From Mycolicibacterium helvum (GTDB lineage Bacteria; Actinomycetota; Actinomycetes; Mycobacteriales; Mycobacteriaceae): a DNA stretch of 64,000 bases. Location of the stretch: assembly GCF_010731895.1 (NCBI RefSeq), contig NZ_AP022596.1, forward strand, positions 6,324,001-6,388,000, in the 5' to 3' direction. Shown here piece after piece: positions 17,101-25,490 of the stretch. The translations under genes and the position numbers were made by a program. The first letter of the stretch is position 1, and each line of letters begins with the position of its first letter. The notes under the pieces were generated by a model, which was not told the DNA's origin, searched no databases, and saw only the letters and a list, made by a program, of their open reading frames with translations.

Positions 17101-17795
17101 GCGAGGATGACTCAGCCGTCGATCCGGCACAGCTGGCGTTCCAACGGTTTACAGAGCTGATAGGTGAATTTACGCATTTCAGCGTGTCTGCCTTTGGTGG
17201 AATCAAATTGGCTAACGACGCCCATAACTTGGGGCGCACTATCGGCATGCATGAAAAGCCGCGCAAAGATACAGGAGCCCAATTCGAATATCTTCGCGGT
17301 CTGATGCTCCTCGCGCTATGGGCAGGGTTCGAAGCATTCTTCGAGGATTTCTGCAAGGGAGTGCTGATGCGGACAATCTCAGCGCAGGAGGCTCAGTCTC
17401 AGTACGTCAAGATCTTCAACAAGTCGCGGTCAAAGCGAAAGACCTCACTAACCAAGTTCGAGGCAATCCTCGAGCCACTTGCTCGTCATGGCGACATACC
17501 GCCCAACCTACTCACCGCGTTCAAAGAAGCCGAAGCCATCCGAAATATCTGGGCCCACAACGCAGGCCGCGTCGATGAGAAGTTCCTTCACGATGCACCT
17601 GGGCTTGAGCTGACCCTCGGCGACAAAGTCAACATGGACGTGGACCAGTACATCAAATACATCCAAGCGATCTCGATGTACTCCATAGTGATCAGCACGC
17701 GGGACACGATCGCACTCGGATACGCCGCGCTTCCAGAGGATTACATGGGGGACGGCCAGTTCAGGGCTGACTACGCCACGCTGTTCTGTTCTTAG
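17097..17795 (+). CDS. HEPN-type putative ribonuclease, second of a coupled pair
   Basis: This 232-residue protein has RNIWAH at residues 149-154 in EAEAIRNIWAHNAGRVDEKF and WAGFEAFFEDF at about 75-85. It is a shorter paralogue of the preceding gene, to which it is translationally coupled. Both copies keep the catalytic-type Arg and His, so neither looks like an inactivated partner. The pair may act as a heterodimer; HEPN domains commonly dimerise to form the active site. No separate antitoxin gene is visible next to it. Confidence 0.75.
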   Translation: MSEDDSAVDPAQLAFQRFTELIGEFTHFSVSAFGGIKLANDAHNLGRTIGMHEKPRKDTGAQFEYLRGLMLLALWAGFEAFFEDFCKGVLMRTISAQEAQSQYVKIFNKSRSKRKTSLTKFEAILEPLARHGDIPPNLLTAFKEAEAIRNIWAHNAGRVDEKFLHDAPGLELTLGDKVNMDVDQYIKYIQAISMYSIVISTRDTIALGYAALPEDYMGDGQFRADYATLFCS

Positions 17796-18079
17796 ACCCG
17801 GTTCGGAATGAGGTACGGGAGGGTCAGCGTCAGATGACCTTCCTCTGTGATCACGCCCTCGGATCGCGGTAGAACGCCGAGTTCAAACCGCATTGACTGG
17901 CCGAGTGCGATCTGCCGGCGAGTGGTCGGCTCGGGTACGCGAAACTTGTTCATCAAGGCGTACTTCACCGTCGATGAGTCGTAGCCACCATCAACTCCCC
18001 TGGCTTCCACCAAATCTCGAATGTCAGTAGTCGAGAAACGTGCTAACCCAAAGTCCAGGAGTGGAAATCGACTTGGACT
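17792..18079 (-). pseudogene. C-terminal remnant of a gene cut by the IS256-family element
   Basis: The minus-strand frame is open from the left end of the insertion sequence (18079) to the stop at 17792, about 95 codons. It includes FPLLDFGLARFSTTDIRDLV and ends LPYLIPNRV. The annotated-looking GTG start at 18013 is internal to this longer frame. So this is probably the 3' end of a larger gene whose 5' part has been lost. Its stop overlaps the HEPN gene stop by 3 bp. Family not recognised. Confidence 0.5.
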
Positions 18080-19465
18080 GGGACTGTGGATTTAACGGTG
18101 TTTCGGGCCTGACACGCTGAGCGATGCTCGGTGAGAAAGGTGCCGTGATGACGACACTGGACGATGTGGCGAAGAAGAAGGCGGTTGAGCAGTCCGCGGA
18201 GCAGAAGGCTGCGGTCGAGCTAGTCCGGCTGGCCCGGGAGCAGGGCCTGTCGCTGATCGGGCCTGACGGGTTGCTCAAGCAGCTGACCAAGACGGTCCTG
18301 GAGACCGCTCTCAATGAGGAGATGACCGAGCATCTCGGTTATGAAAAGAACGACCCGCCCGGGGCGGGGACGGGCAACGTCCGTGACGGCACCCGGACCA
18401 AGACGGTGCTGACCGACACTACCGGCGCAGTCGAGCTCGAGGTGCCGCGGGATCGGGCCGCGACTTTTGAGCCGCAGATCGTCAAGAAACGTCAGCGCCG
18501 GCTCTGCGGTGTCGACGAAGTCGTACTCTCGCTCTACGCGAAAGGGCTGACTACCGGGGAGATTTCGGCGCACTTCGCTGAGATCTACGGTGCGTCGGTC
18601 TCGAAGGAGACGATCAGCCGGATCACCGACAAGGTGATTGAGGAGATGAACGACTGGGCGGTGCGACCCCTTGATGAGACCTACGCCGCCGTGTTCATCG
18701 ACGCGATCGTGGTGAAGGTCCGCGACGGCCAGGTCGCCAACCGCCCCTTCTACGCCGCGATCGGAGTGACCCTCGGCGGGGAACGCGACATCCTCGGATT
18801 GTGGGCCGGCATCGGCGGGGAGGGCGCCAAGTTCTGGATGAGCGTGCTCACCGACCTGCGCAACCGCGGCGTCAAGGACACGTTCTTCGTCGTCTGCGAC
18901 GGCCTCAAGGGACTGCCCGAGGTGGTCGGCAACGTCTGGCCACAGGCCATCGTGCAGACCTGCATCATTCACCTGTTGCGCAACACGTTTCGGCTCACTT
19001 CCCGTAAGTACTGGGACGAGATCAAGCGGGACGTGAAGCCGATCTACACCGCAGTCAACGCTACCGCGGCCCGTGCGGCGTTTGACGAGCTGGCCGAGAA
19101 ATGGGGGCAGCGCTACCCGGCAGTGATCCGATTGTGGGACAACGCCTGGAACGAGTTCATCCCGTTCCTGGACTACGACGTGGAGATCCGCCGAGTGATC
19201 TGCTCGACCAATGCGATCGAGTCGCTCAACGCCCGCTACCGCCGCGCGATCAAGGCCCGCGGACACTTCCCGTCCGAGCAGGCCGCCCTGAAGTGCCTTT
19301 ATCTGGTGACCCGATCTCTAGACCCGACCGGCGTCGGCAGGGCACGATGGACGATGCGGTGGAAACCTGCCCTGAATGCGTTCGCAATCACCTTCGGCGA
19401 CCGATTCCCGGCAGCCGAAACCTACTGATGAAAACCGCCGGAAACACCGTTAACGAGATAGTCCC
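18080..19465 (+). mobile_element. IS256-family insertion sequence
   Basis: Imperfect 27-bp terminal inverted repeats lie at 18080-18106 and 19439-19465; both begin GGGACT and share TTAACGGTGTTTC. They enclose an intact Mutator-type transposase gene. The 8-bp flanks (CTTGGACT and GTGCCAGT) do not match, whereas this family normally makes an 8-9 bp duplication. That points to a deletion or rearrangement after insertion, which fits the truncated gene on the left and the shortened integrase on the right. Confidence 0.88.
18124..19428 (+). CDS. IS256/Mutator-family transposase
   Basis: This 434-residue protein shows the family core: FIDAIVVKVRDGQ (first Asp), VVCDGLKGLPEV (second Asp) and TNAIESLNARYRRA (Glu). 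The usual HLLRNTFRL segment lies before the Glu region. The start may be ATG 18124 or ATG 18148. It appears intact and functional. Confidence 0.95.
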   Translation: MLGEKGAVMTTLDDVAKKKAVEQSAEQKAAVELVRLAREQGLSLIGPDGLLKQLTKTVLETALNEEMTEHLGYEKNDPPGAGTGNVRDGTRTKTVLTDTTGAVELEVPRDRAATFEPQIVKKRQRRLCGVDEVVLSLYAKGLTTGEISAHFAEIYGASVSKETISRITDKVIEEMNDWAVRPLDETYAAVFIDAIVVKVRDGQVANRPFYAAIGVTLGGERDILGLWAGIGGEGAKFWMSVLTDLRNRGVKDTFFVVCDGLKGLPEVVGNVWPQAIVQTCIIHLLRNTFRLTSRKYWDEIKRDVKPIYTAVNATAARAAFDELAEKWGQRYPAVIRLWDNAWNEFIPFLDYDVEIRRVICSTNAIESLNARYRRAIKARGHFPSEQAALKCLYLVTRSLDPTGVGRARWTMRWKPALNAFAITFGDRFPAAETY

Positions 19466-19669
19466 GTGCCAGTAGGAACTTGGGGGTGAGACGGATGAGA
19501 CGTATTGGTGTAAGCGTAATGGAGACAGGGAGTTTGGGACGCCTTGGCATGTATGAATGTGTGGCGCGATGGGCAGATCATGACGATGGAGAGCGTTGGA
19601 TAAAGGACATGAGGGTAGGAACAAGAGCTGCTGTCCCAACGCAGGACGTCTGCGTGACGGCGACATCGA

Positions 19670-20698
19670 ATGGCGCCGATGATCGACGCATTGGTCATTC
19701 TTCGGCTCGAAGGGAAGCCCGTCGCGCAACGGGAAAGACGGGGTCGACGCTCAGCCGAGGTGCTCGCATTCCTCCGCAGCCACCCCGAAGGGGCGCAGTA
19801 CTCGGATATGTATGCCGCTCTGGGCAATTCGGGTATAAAGGCGCTGGATCGTCTGGTGGCAAGCGGCGACATGCTGAAGCCAGCCCGAGGCCGTTACGTC
19901 GCGACACAACCGGCGGATCCTCAGCGCCCGAAGGTCCCCGGCGGAGTCACAGCGCGAACGGTGGTGAGCATGCTGGTTGTCCTGTCAGCGGCGCTCGACG
20001 ATGCGATGAGACAGGGCTTAGTGACCCGCAACGTCGCACGCATGGTCAAGCGTCCAGCCATCAAGCACCACGAGATGGCCACGTGGACACCTCAACAAGC
20101 GACGCAGTTCCGGGACCACATCCGAGATGATCGACTGGCAGCATGCTGGCTGCTGACCCTCCTAGGGCTGCGGCGATCAGAAATCCTGGGACTGCGGTGG
20201 TCTGATGTGGACTTCGATGTGGGCACGGTGACAGTGGCCCGGGGGCGCGTTGTCGTCCAAGGTGTTGGAACGGTGACAGGTGATCCCAAGTCGAAGCGAT
20301 CACGGCGCGTGCTGCCGATGCCTCCCGACATCTTCGCCGCATTACGCACGTTTAAGGTTCAGCAGGCCGCTGAGCGGCTCGCGTTCGGGAACGGTTACCA
20401 AGACAGCGGACTGGTTGCAGTCAACGAGAACGGTTCACCGATTCGACCAGAAACCTACTCGTCGGAATTTGCGCGCCAGTCGAAATCTGCTGGGGTGCCT
20501 GCAATTCGGCTACACGACGTCCGCCACACAGCTGCAACCATGCTGCTCGACGGTGGCACCACCGCGATCGCGACTGCGAAGTGGCTGGGCCACGATCCTG
20601 CCATCACACTGCGGGTGTACGGGCACGTCTATGACGATGCTTTGGCGGCGGCCGGCGACGCACTGATGGGTCGGACTCGTGCGACCGAACTGCGATAG
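19670..20698 (+). CDS. Tyrosine integrase of element A, N-terminus missing, with winged-helix insert
   Basis: The 342-residue product has a complete catalytic domain: Arg in LLGLRRSEILGLRW, Lys in GDPKSKRSRR, HxxR in LHDVRHTAATML, His in WLGHDPA and nucleophile Tyr in RVYGHV. Residues about 25-70 (SHPEGAQYSDMYAALGNSG ... RGRYVATQ) form an AbiEi-like winged helix, followed by the end of the core-binding domain. The arm-binding domain and the first half of the core-binding domain present in the related integrase at 36276 are absent. An in-frame TGA lies five codons before the ATG. The missing part may have been lost with the IS256-family insertion just upstream. Confidence 0.85.
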   Translation: MAPMIDALVILRLEGKPVAQRERRGRRSAEVLAFLRSHPEGAQYSDMYAALGNSGIKALDRLVASGDMLKPARGRYVATQPADPQRPKVPGGVTARTVVSMLVVLSAALDDAMRQGLVTRNVARMVKRPAIKHHEMATWTPQQATQFRDHIRDDRLAACWLLTLLGLRRSEILGLRWSDVDFDVGTVTVARGRVVVQGVGTVTGDPKSKRSRRVLPMPPDIFAALRTFKVQQAAERLAFGNGYQDSGLVAVNENGSPIRPETYSSEFARQSKSAGVPAIRLHDVRHTAATMLLDGGTTAIATAKWLGHDPAITLRVYGHVYDDALAAAGDALMGRTRATELR

Positions 20699-20851
20699 AC
20701 GGGGCACGCTGGATGGCTGATAGCGAAGAATCAAGGGCCGCACGTGACTCTGAGGCGCTCCGAAATACAGCCAGCACAGGAGTAATCAGTTACGACCTTT
20801 GACTTCACCATGTGGCAGGCAACGTGTCATGTAACCGTTACGATGCCCGAC

Positions 20852-21199
20852 ATGACTCGGGGAAGCGCGACGTGGGCACTGTGCTGGTTCTTCGCCGTCA
20901 TCGGCGTGATCGCAGTATCGATCGGCATAGTGTTCATCGTCGCCGTTCCGATATCAGCGAGCGACAGCGACGGATTAACGTTGTCGTGCGGCACCACCAT
21001 GAAAATCGACGAACAATCATTTGATCGATACGCCGAGATGCGACTCTCGAACCCGGACCCGTCAGGTCCGCCGCCTGACTGCGTCGGAGCAATCAGGACG
21101 CGACGCACATGGGCCATCACCACCGCGGGGGTCGGCGCCGCACTCCTCGTGTCAGCATTAGCGTTAGGGCGGAGCTCTAGACGGGCTGACGCTGTTTGA
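20852..21199 (+). CDS. Small two-helix membrane protein
   Basis: From ATG 20852 the product has 115 residues: a hydrophobic helix (ALCWFFAVIGVIAVSIGIVF), an outside loop with two Cys (LSCGTT and DCVGAI) that could form a disulfide, and a second helix (AGVGAALLVSALAL) with a basic end. Proteins of this design are common in actinobacteria and of unknown function. An alternative start is ATG 20810. It lies between the integrase and the protease module. Confidence 0.6.
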   Translation: MTRGSATWALCWFFAVIGVIAVSIGIVFIVAVPISASDSDGLTLSCGTTMKIDEQSFDRYAEMRLSNPDPSGPPPDCVGAIRTRRTWAITTAGVGAALLVSALALGRSSRRADAV

Positions 21200-21221
21200 T
21201 CCCTAGATGGAAAGTCGACCG

Positions 21222-21758
21222 CTACGCCGAGCCGATGGCTAGATTCGCCGACGCAATGGGTTTGGACGTGTAGGTCCGCCCGCCGCTTTCTACAGTCGCG
21301 ATGATGCGTTGTCGGCGTGGATCGATCACTCCGCTGGCGGCGGACAGCGCGCGGATATTTACGACGCCGGTGAAGAACGTCGCTTCCGCGCCGGGTGCGA
21401 TGTCGTGCGGGACCGACGGGCACCCCAGTGGGTCGTCAACGGAGACAAACGAGGTGCGGGCGGGGTCGGCTCTTAATGCCCACTTCGCGACGTGGAAAGG
21501 TGCGCGTCCCGCGTTGACGATGTTGACGCCGACGACAAACTGCCCGCCCTGTGGAAACTGCGAGATGGACGTGCGGAGCGACTCCCGTACGTCGCGGCTC
21601 GCGTCGTTCGTCAGCAATCCGCCGCCGTAGTGGTAGCCGACGACCGGTGTCAGCTTGGGCCGCGCGCCCTGCATGAGGAAGGTGTACACCTGCCAGGTCA
21701 ACGAGGAGACGGCAACGCCGAACCCCAGTAGACCGAGTATGAACGCGGCGATGGTCAT
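21222..21758 (-). CDS. Membrane-anchored protein of the protease/Ymh module
   Basis: This 178-residue protein starts with a hydrophobic helix (AAFILGLLGFGVAVSSLTW) and continues as a beta-rich soluble domain (VVGVNIVNAGRAPFHVAKWA). It is coupled to the upstream gene by a 4-bp overlap at 21755-21758. Function unknown. Its position in the operon suggests that it anchors or senses for the other two proteins. Confidence 0.65.
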   Translation of the reverse strand: MTIAAFILGLLGFGVAVSSLTWQVYTFLMQGARPKLTPVVGYHYGGGLLTNDASRDVRESLRTSISQFPQGGQFVVGVNIVNAGRAPFHVAKWALRADPARTSFVSVDDPLGCPSVPHDIAPGAEATFFTGVVNIRALSAASGVIDPRRQRIIATVESGGRTYTSKPIASANLAIGSA

Positions 21759-22618
21759 GACAGGTCCCTGACTGACGCATGAGGTGCCTCGATGAGGTCA
21801 CACGCGTCGACCCATCGTGCAAGCAGGCTGAGAACCGATAGCCGTTCGACGGCCTCCTGCGGGGTCATCTCGCCCGGACCGTGTGTCGCCGGGTTCCGGA
21901 TCGTCATTTGCGCACCTGGGGCAAACCGGCGCAGTCCGTCGTTCATCGAAACCACGGTCCGGTCGGTCTGGTCGGCTGGCCACCGCAGCCTCGGCCTGCC
22001 CGGTTCAGGGTCCTTCTCGGAGAAGGCTTGATTCCACCGGGTCGTATCGTCGAGTTCCGGTCCGCCCGTCCGCGACTTGACCAATTGCACGACGCCATCC
22101 GCGGCCGCCTGCACCGCGTGCCGATAGTGGCCGTCCCGCCATAGCCGTGCCGCCTGACCCCACACCGCTGGATGCATCTGAGCAACGTCGACCGTAGGCG
22201 GTGCCTCGGCCTCGGCTTGGGCCGCCATGTCCTCCAACGACCCGATCATCTGATCGCAGGCGTCGATGATGTTGGCCGGTTCAAGCAAAGGCTTCGGTTG
22301 CGTCACGGTGTGCCAGGCTGCGATCGGGTCAACTACGTCGGGCTTGCCACCGGCGGGGTCTCGGACGCCGAAAACGCAGCCGGTCAGCGCAGGTGCACGA
22401 CGGGCGCGGCCCGCCGCCTCGAACGTTCGGGCACGGCGGACTTCGATCTCTGCCGGATCGGACTCGTCTAGCGGGGAAACGGCCGGGAAGATACCGACAC
22501 CAGGTCCTCTATAAGTCGGCGTGTGAAGTTCGAGGAACGACCGGAACGCGTCCCTGAATACCGCGACATGCCCGGCAAGGTCGCGAAGATAGGTGGGGTT
22601 GCGGTCTGCGTCCGCCAT
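21755..22618 (-). CDS. TIGR02391/Ymh-family HEPN-like protein
   Basis: This 287-residue protein ends with a domain I recognise as TIGR02391 (Hypoth_Ymh): AVQAAADGVVQLVKSRTG, then MTIRNPATHGPG and a helix ending LARWVDACDL. RNPATH at residues 241-246 fits the HEPN Rx4H motif, so an RNase-like activity is possible. The N-terminal 140 residues are unassigned. It is preceded by the trypsin-like protease gene (85 bp gap) and overlaps the membrane-protein gene by 4 bp. Confidence 0.75.
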   Translation of the reverse strand: MADADRNPTYLRDLAGHVAVFRDAFRSFLELHTPTYRGPGVGIFPAVSPLDESDPAEIEVRRARTFEAAGRARRAPALTGCVFGVRDPAGGKPDVVDPIAAWHTVTQPKPLLEPANIIDACDQMIGSLEDMAAQAEAEAPPTVDVAQMHPAVWGQAARLWRDGHYRHAVQAAADGVVQLVKSRTGGPELDDTTRWNQAFSEKDPEPGRPRLRWPADQTDRTVVSMNDGLRRFAPGAQMTIRNPATHGPGEMTPQEAVERLSVLSLLARWVDACDLIEAPHASVRDLS

Positions 22619-22702
22619 GGTTAAAGACGCTACTTTCGACCGTGCCGACTACCACACCACGACATACCGCTGCTGCGTTCGCCTAGAGCGGACACACGCG
22701 GG

Positions 22703-23926
22703 CTACGTTCCGGGGAGCGCATCCATCTCGAGAATGCCGCCGAAACCCATCTCATCGAGCGCGCGGACGACCTCGCTCGACGGGATACCGCGATAGAACG
22801 ACGGGGCGAACGCCTTCTCTTTCAGCTCCGCGACGTCGCGGTCTAGGCGTTCGAGCCGTTCGGGCGTGGAGCGCGGTGGTGGCTCTATTTGGTCGTCGCC
22901 GCCTGCACCGGCGCGTGTGGACGTTCCGCTGTCTTCGACAACTAGACCGATGACCCGCCCGTCCTGCGCAACGATCGGTCCACCGCTGTTACCGGGGCGT
23001 GCGATCGCCGAATACAGGAATATCTTCTGCCGCTCGAACGTCAAAGCGGCCGGGTTGACCACCTCGCCGCGCTGTACCGTGATCGCCATCTCTGCCGTCA
23101 TTGGCACCCGCGGGTAGCCGAAAACGAAGACCTCATCGGCCCAGTCGGGGTCACGAAACCCCATGCCACCAAGGCGAGGGATCAACTTGCCTTCAGGCAT
23201 GTCGAACTCGATCACGGCGACGTCGAGTGTGTGATGTGGGTGAGCTGTACCGACGACGGACACTTTCTCTGCTTTGGACAGGTCGCCTGCGGGAGACACC
23301 GTCAGGCCCGCGCTCCTGCCGACGAGTCCGGTCACGACGTGCTTGTTGGTGACGACATGCTTGTTGTCAATGATTAGGCCTGTACCCCAGCTGCCGACCG
23401 GGTCACCATGCTCATCGTGACCGGCCAGCTGCAACGTCACCGCCCGGTAGCTCGGGATGATCAGCGCAGCTCCGAACACCGGCGATAACCAGAGGTTTCC
23501 GCCTAGCTGCCCCTTCGAAATGTGGCCCGTGGAGTAGTAGCGCTCGCCCATGATTGGCAGTTGAGGGTCGCGGCCTACCAACCACAGGAGCCCAGCGCGT
23601 TCGAGTTCACTGAGCAGCTTGGTGAGTTGGATCGCGTTATTCGCACTCGGTACTCGCTGAGCGTCGAGATATCGGGAGAAATCCAGGATGCTCCACGGAT
23701 CGAACGGCATCGCATTGCGCGGGTCTCCGGCCGTCGCCGATGAGTCGCCAGCCGGAGGGATAGGTTTGCCGATCGCTTCGGCGACTTGGGGATCATGTGC
23801 AACGCTGAAGAATTGGTGGGCACACATCGCTACGATGACGCGCCAGTCAGGTGTGCCCGGTTTCAATTCGGCAAGTGTCTGTGCCGGTCGCGGAGGCACG
23901 GCCGCCTCATCGTCGGTATCCGCCAT
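22703..23926 (-). CDS. Trypsin-like serine protease with N-terminal extra domain
   Basis: From ATG 23926 the product is 407 residues. The catalytic triad is readable: His196 in VVTNKHVVTG, Asp235 in HTLDVAVIEF and Ser314 in RPGNSGGPIV. The first 165 residues form an additional, possibly winged-helix region (LTKLLSELERAGLLWLVGRD), and the last 60 are charged (ERLERLDRDVAELKEKAF). There is no signal peptide, so it should act in the cytoplasm. Cytoplasmic trypsin-like proteases beside HEPN genes are typical of predicted conflict systems. The longer open frame to 24514 crosses the att site and is rejected. ATG 23932 is an equal alternative start. Confidence 0.85.
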   Translation of the reverse strand: MADTDDEAAVPPRPAQTLAELKPGTPDWRVIVAMCAHQFFSVAHDPQVAEAIGKPIPPAGDSSATAGDPRNAMPFDPWSILDFSRYLDAQRVPSANNAIQLTKLLSELERAGLLWLVGRDPQLPIMGERYYSTGHISKGQLGGNLWLSPVFGAALIIPSYRAVTLQLAGHDEHGDPVGSWGTGLIIDNKHVVTNKHVVTGLVGRSAGLTVSPAGDLSKAEKVSVVGTAHPHHTLDVAVIEFDMPEGKLIPRLGGMGFRDPDWADEVFVFGYPRVPMTAEMAITVQRGEVVNPAALTFERQKIFLYSAIARPGNSGGPIVAQDGRVIGLVVEDSGTSTRAGAGGDDQIEPPPRSTPERLERLDRDVAELKEKAFAPSFYRGIPSSEVVRALDEMGFGGILEMDALPGT

Positions 23927-24041
23927 GGCCATCGACGCTACTGGCGGCTGGCCGAGTTCTCGTGCTTCGACATGCCGCTGTGCCGTAGGTGGGCCGCAAG
24001 CGAATGCGCGCTGACACACCCAACCCAGCACTCGCAAACTG

Positions 24042-24062
24042 TTGGCACACTCTTGGCACAAC
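24042..24062 (+). promoter_or_regulatory. Candidate integrase arm-type sites, right end of element A
   Basis: Two TTGGCACA boxes lie 11 bp apart in direct orientation, 58 bp before the middle att copy. They match the pair at 9559-9579 in sequence, spacing and following G-rich run. Confidence 0.55.
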
Positions 24063-24119
24063 GGGGGTTCAGGATTCTGAGGAGAAGCCAACTTGCAAAG
24101 CCCTGAACTGAGGATTTGA

Positions 24120-24164
24120 TGGTGGGCGCGGACGGTATCGAACCGCCGACCGCTGGTGTGTAAA
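24120..24164. repeat. att copy 2: junction of elements A and B
   Basis: The same 45-bp tRNA-Val 3' end sits between the two islands. It also shares the preceding TTTGA with the third copy (39852), which the first copy lacks. It is the expected hybrid att left when two elements integrate one after the other in the same site. Confidence 0.92.
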
Positions 24165-24338
24165 GGGACCGGAGAAAGTGAACACACGTTCTGGCGTGTC
24201 CACCGCGTGCAGGTCAGCGTTGGTGGCCGTGTCCACCCGGTGCCACCGCGTCTATGGGGTTCGGTCGCGTAGTGGGACACTGGCGGCCCACTGACGAACG
24301 GATGTTCGGGCAGTTTGGGGTGCGCCTGGCCCCGCTGG

Positions 24339-25112
24339 TCAAGCGGGCGGGAATGGCTTCCAAGCCCACCCGGCGCGGCGGCTCCATGTGAGCACCTGCC
24401 GATAGCCTCCGGTGACCCAGAGGTGCGTCGCGGCGAAGTGCTCCCCTGGCGCGTACTCAGGCACATAGCCGCTCGGCGAAAGCAACTGGTCGAACAGATC
24501 GAACCCCGGCCCATAGTGGTGGACGCCGACGGCGAGGTGCCGTTCGGTGACGCCGTCGTGGTCTCGGAGCTTGTTCAGCTTCGACGTAATGCGTGGGTTC
24601 GAGAGCATTCGGTGCAAATCGTGGTCCAGATTCTCATCGCGGGGAAAGCCTACGGTTGGCGGCATCCGCACAGCTACGGCGCCGGGAGCGGCCATCGCGC
24701 TGGGCGACAGCCCGAGATCCGACTCGATGAACCACTGAACGTCTTCGCTGTCCTCACTGAGCGGTAGTTGCACGGGGTCATCGACCCCGTGACGGTCACA
24801 TGCAGCGATAACCGCAGGCAGTCGCTTTCGCAGCTGATCGATTCTCGTGCGAAGCTCAACCCTGACCATCCACCCACGAGGACTATCAACGGTGATCGTT
24901 TCACCGTCGGCGTTCAGCTTGGATTGCAGCGCCGCAGCCCGTCCATCGCGATAGGTGGTCATCTCCACAGCCCCGGTCGCACCTTCGGATGAGGTGAACA
25001 CGTAGTCGACTGCCCGCTGGCGTCCGTCACGGTCGAACTGTTCTAGCTCGACGTTGTGCAGAAGCTCGATGAGCACCCGCAGGTACTTCTCTTCCTGACG
25101 TTCGTCACCCAC
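24339..25112 (-). CDS. Hypothetical protein, possibly restriction-endonuclease-like fold
   Basis: The 257-residue protein contains AVDYVF ... GAVEMTTYRDGRAAAL at residues 34-63. The spacing of the acidic residues loosely recalls PD-(D/E)xK cores, but the Lys is not obvious. The C-terminal part is Trp- and aromatic-rich (RRAGWAWKPF). It is the last gene of the long minus-strand series of element B, 36 bp after the small Cys protein. Function uncertain. Confidence 0.5.
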   Translation of the reverse strand: MGDERQEEKYLRVLIELLHNVELEQFDRDGRQRAVDYVFTSSEGATGAVEMTTYRDGRAAALQSKLNADGETITVDSPRGWMVRVELRTRIDQLRKRLPAVIAACDRHGVDDPVQLPLSEDSEDVQWFIESDLGLSPSAMAAPGAVAVRMPPTVGFPRDENLDHDLHRMLSNPRITSKLNKLRDHDGVTERHLAVGVHHYGPGFDLFDQLLSPSGYVPEYAPGEHFAATHLWVTGGYRQVLTWSRRAGWAWKPFPPA

Positions 25113-25148
25113 TGCTGCACCGTAGCGAATGCGACCGCGTTGACGCCT

Positions 25149-25418
25149 TCACGCGACCTTCCGCGTCTTCGGTGGTTTGATCCCTGCCGCTTTGGCGGTC
25201 CACAGGTCGGCACGCGTCCGCTGATTCCCGCAGGCGACGCAGAAGTAATCGCAAATCAGGGCCTTGCCGCCGTGCCAGGTGACGGCGTCGGGCTCCGTCA
25301 GCGTGGCCGCGCGTGTCCGGCTGTCGGCGTTGTGCCCCAGCGGGTTACAGCCTGGGCAGTAGTCGGTCAGCCAGAAGTCATGGAACGGGCTGGCTTCAGT
25401 GGCGGTGTTTACGGTCAT
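25149..25418 (-). CDS. Small zinc-ribbon-like protein
   Basis: The 89-residue product has CPGC near residue 21 and CDYFCVACGNQR near residue 56, a pair of Cys knuckles that could bind zinc, and a basic tail (KPPKTRKVA). Proteins like this in phage-type elements are often DNA- or protein-binding accessory factors. No specific function is suggested. Confidence 0.6.
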   Translation of the reverse strand: MTVNTATEASPFHDFWLTDYCPGCNPLGHNADSRTRAATLTEPDAVTWHGGKALICDYFCVACGNQRTRADLWTAKAAGIKPPKTRKVA

Positions 25419-25490
25419 GGCGGGGCTCCTCGGTTGTGCTGTCGTTGGGTGAGGTGGTGAGGCCCGTGGTTGTCGGGTATCGGCCCGCTG

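Larger units (their letters stand above)
9398..24164. mobile_element. Element A: integrated accessory island at tRNA-Val
   Basis: The island is bounded by two identical 45-bp copies of the 3' end of tRNA-Val (9398-9442 and 24120-24164). It carries its own tyrosine integrase (19670-20698). Near each end lies a matching pair of TTGGCACA-type boxes, at 9559 and 24042, which look like integrase arm sites. The contents are cargo, not phage: an HTH/nucleotidyltransferase pair, two insertion sequences, tandem HEPN-type genes, a protease/Ymh/membrane module, and decayed fragments. Several genes are visibly AT-richer than the flanking chromosome. The integrase lacks its N-terminal arm-binding region, so the element may no longer move by itself. 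Confidence 0.85.

Noticed and set aside
19466..19669. Missing N-terminal part of the element A integrase
   Set aside because: None of the three plus-strand frames resembles the arm or core-binding start seen in the integrase at 36276, and an in-frame TGA lies just before the ATG.
22703..24514. 603-residue protease reading from 24514
   Set aside because: That frame crosses the att copy at 24120 and has shadow-like sequence before the ATG at 23926.
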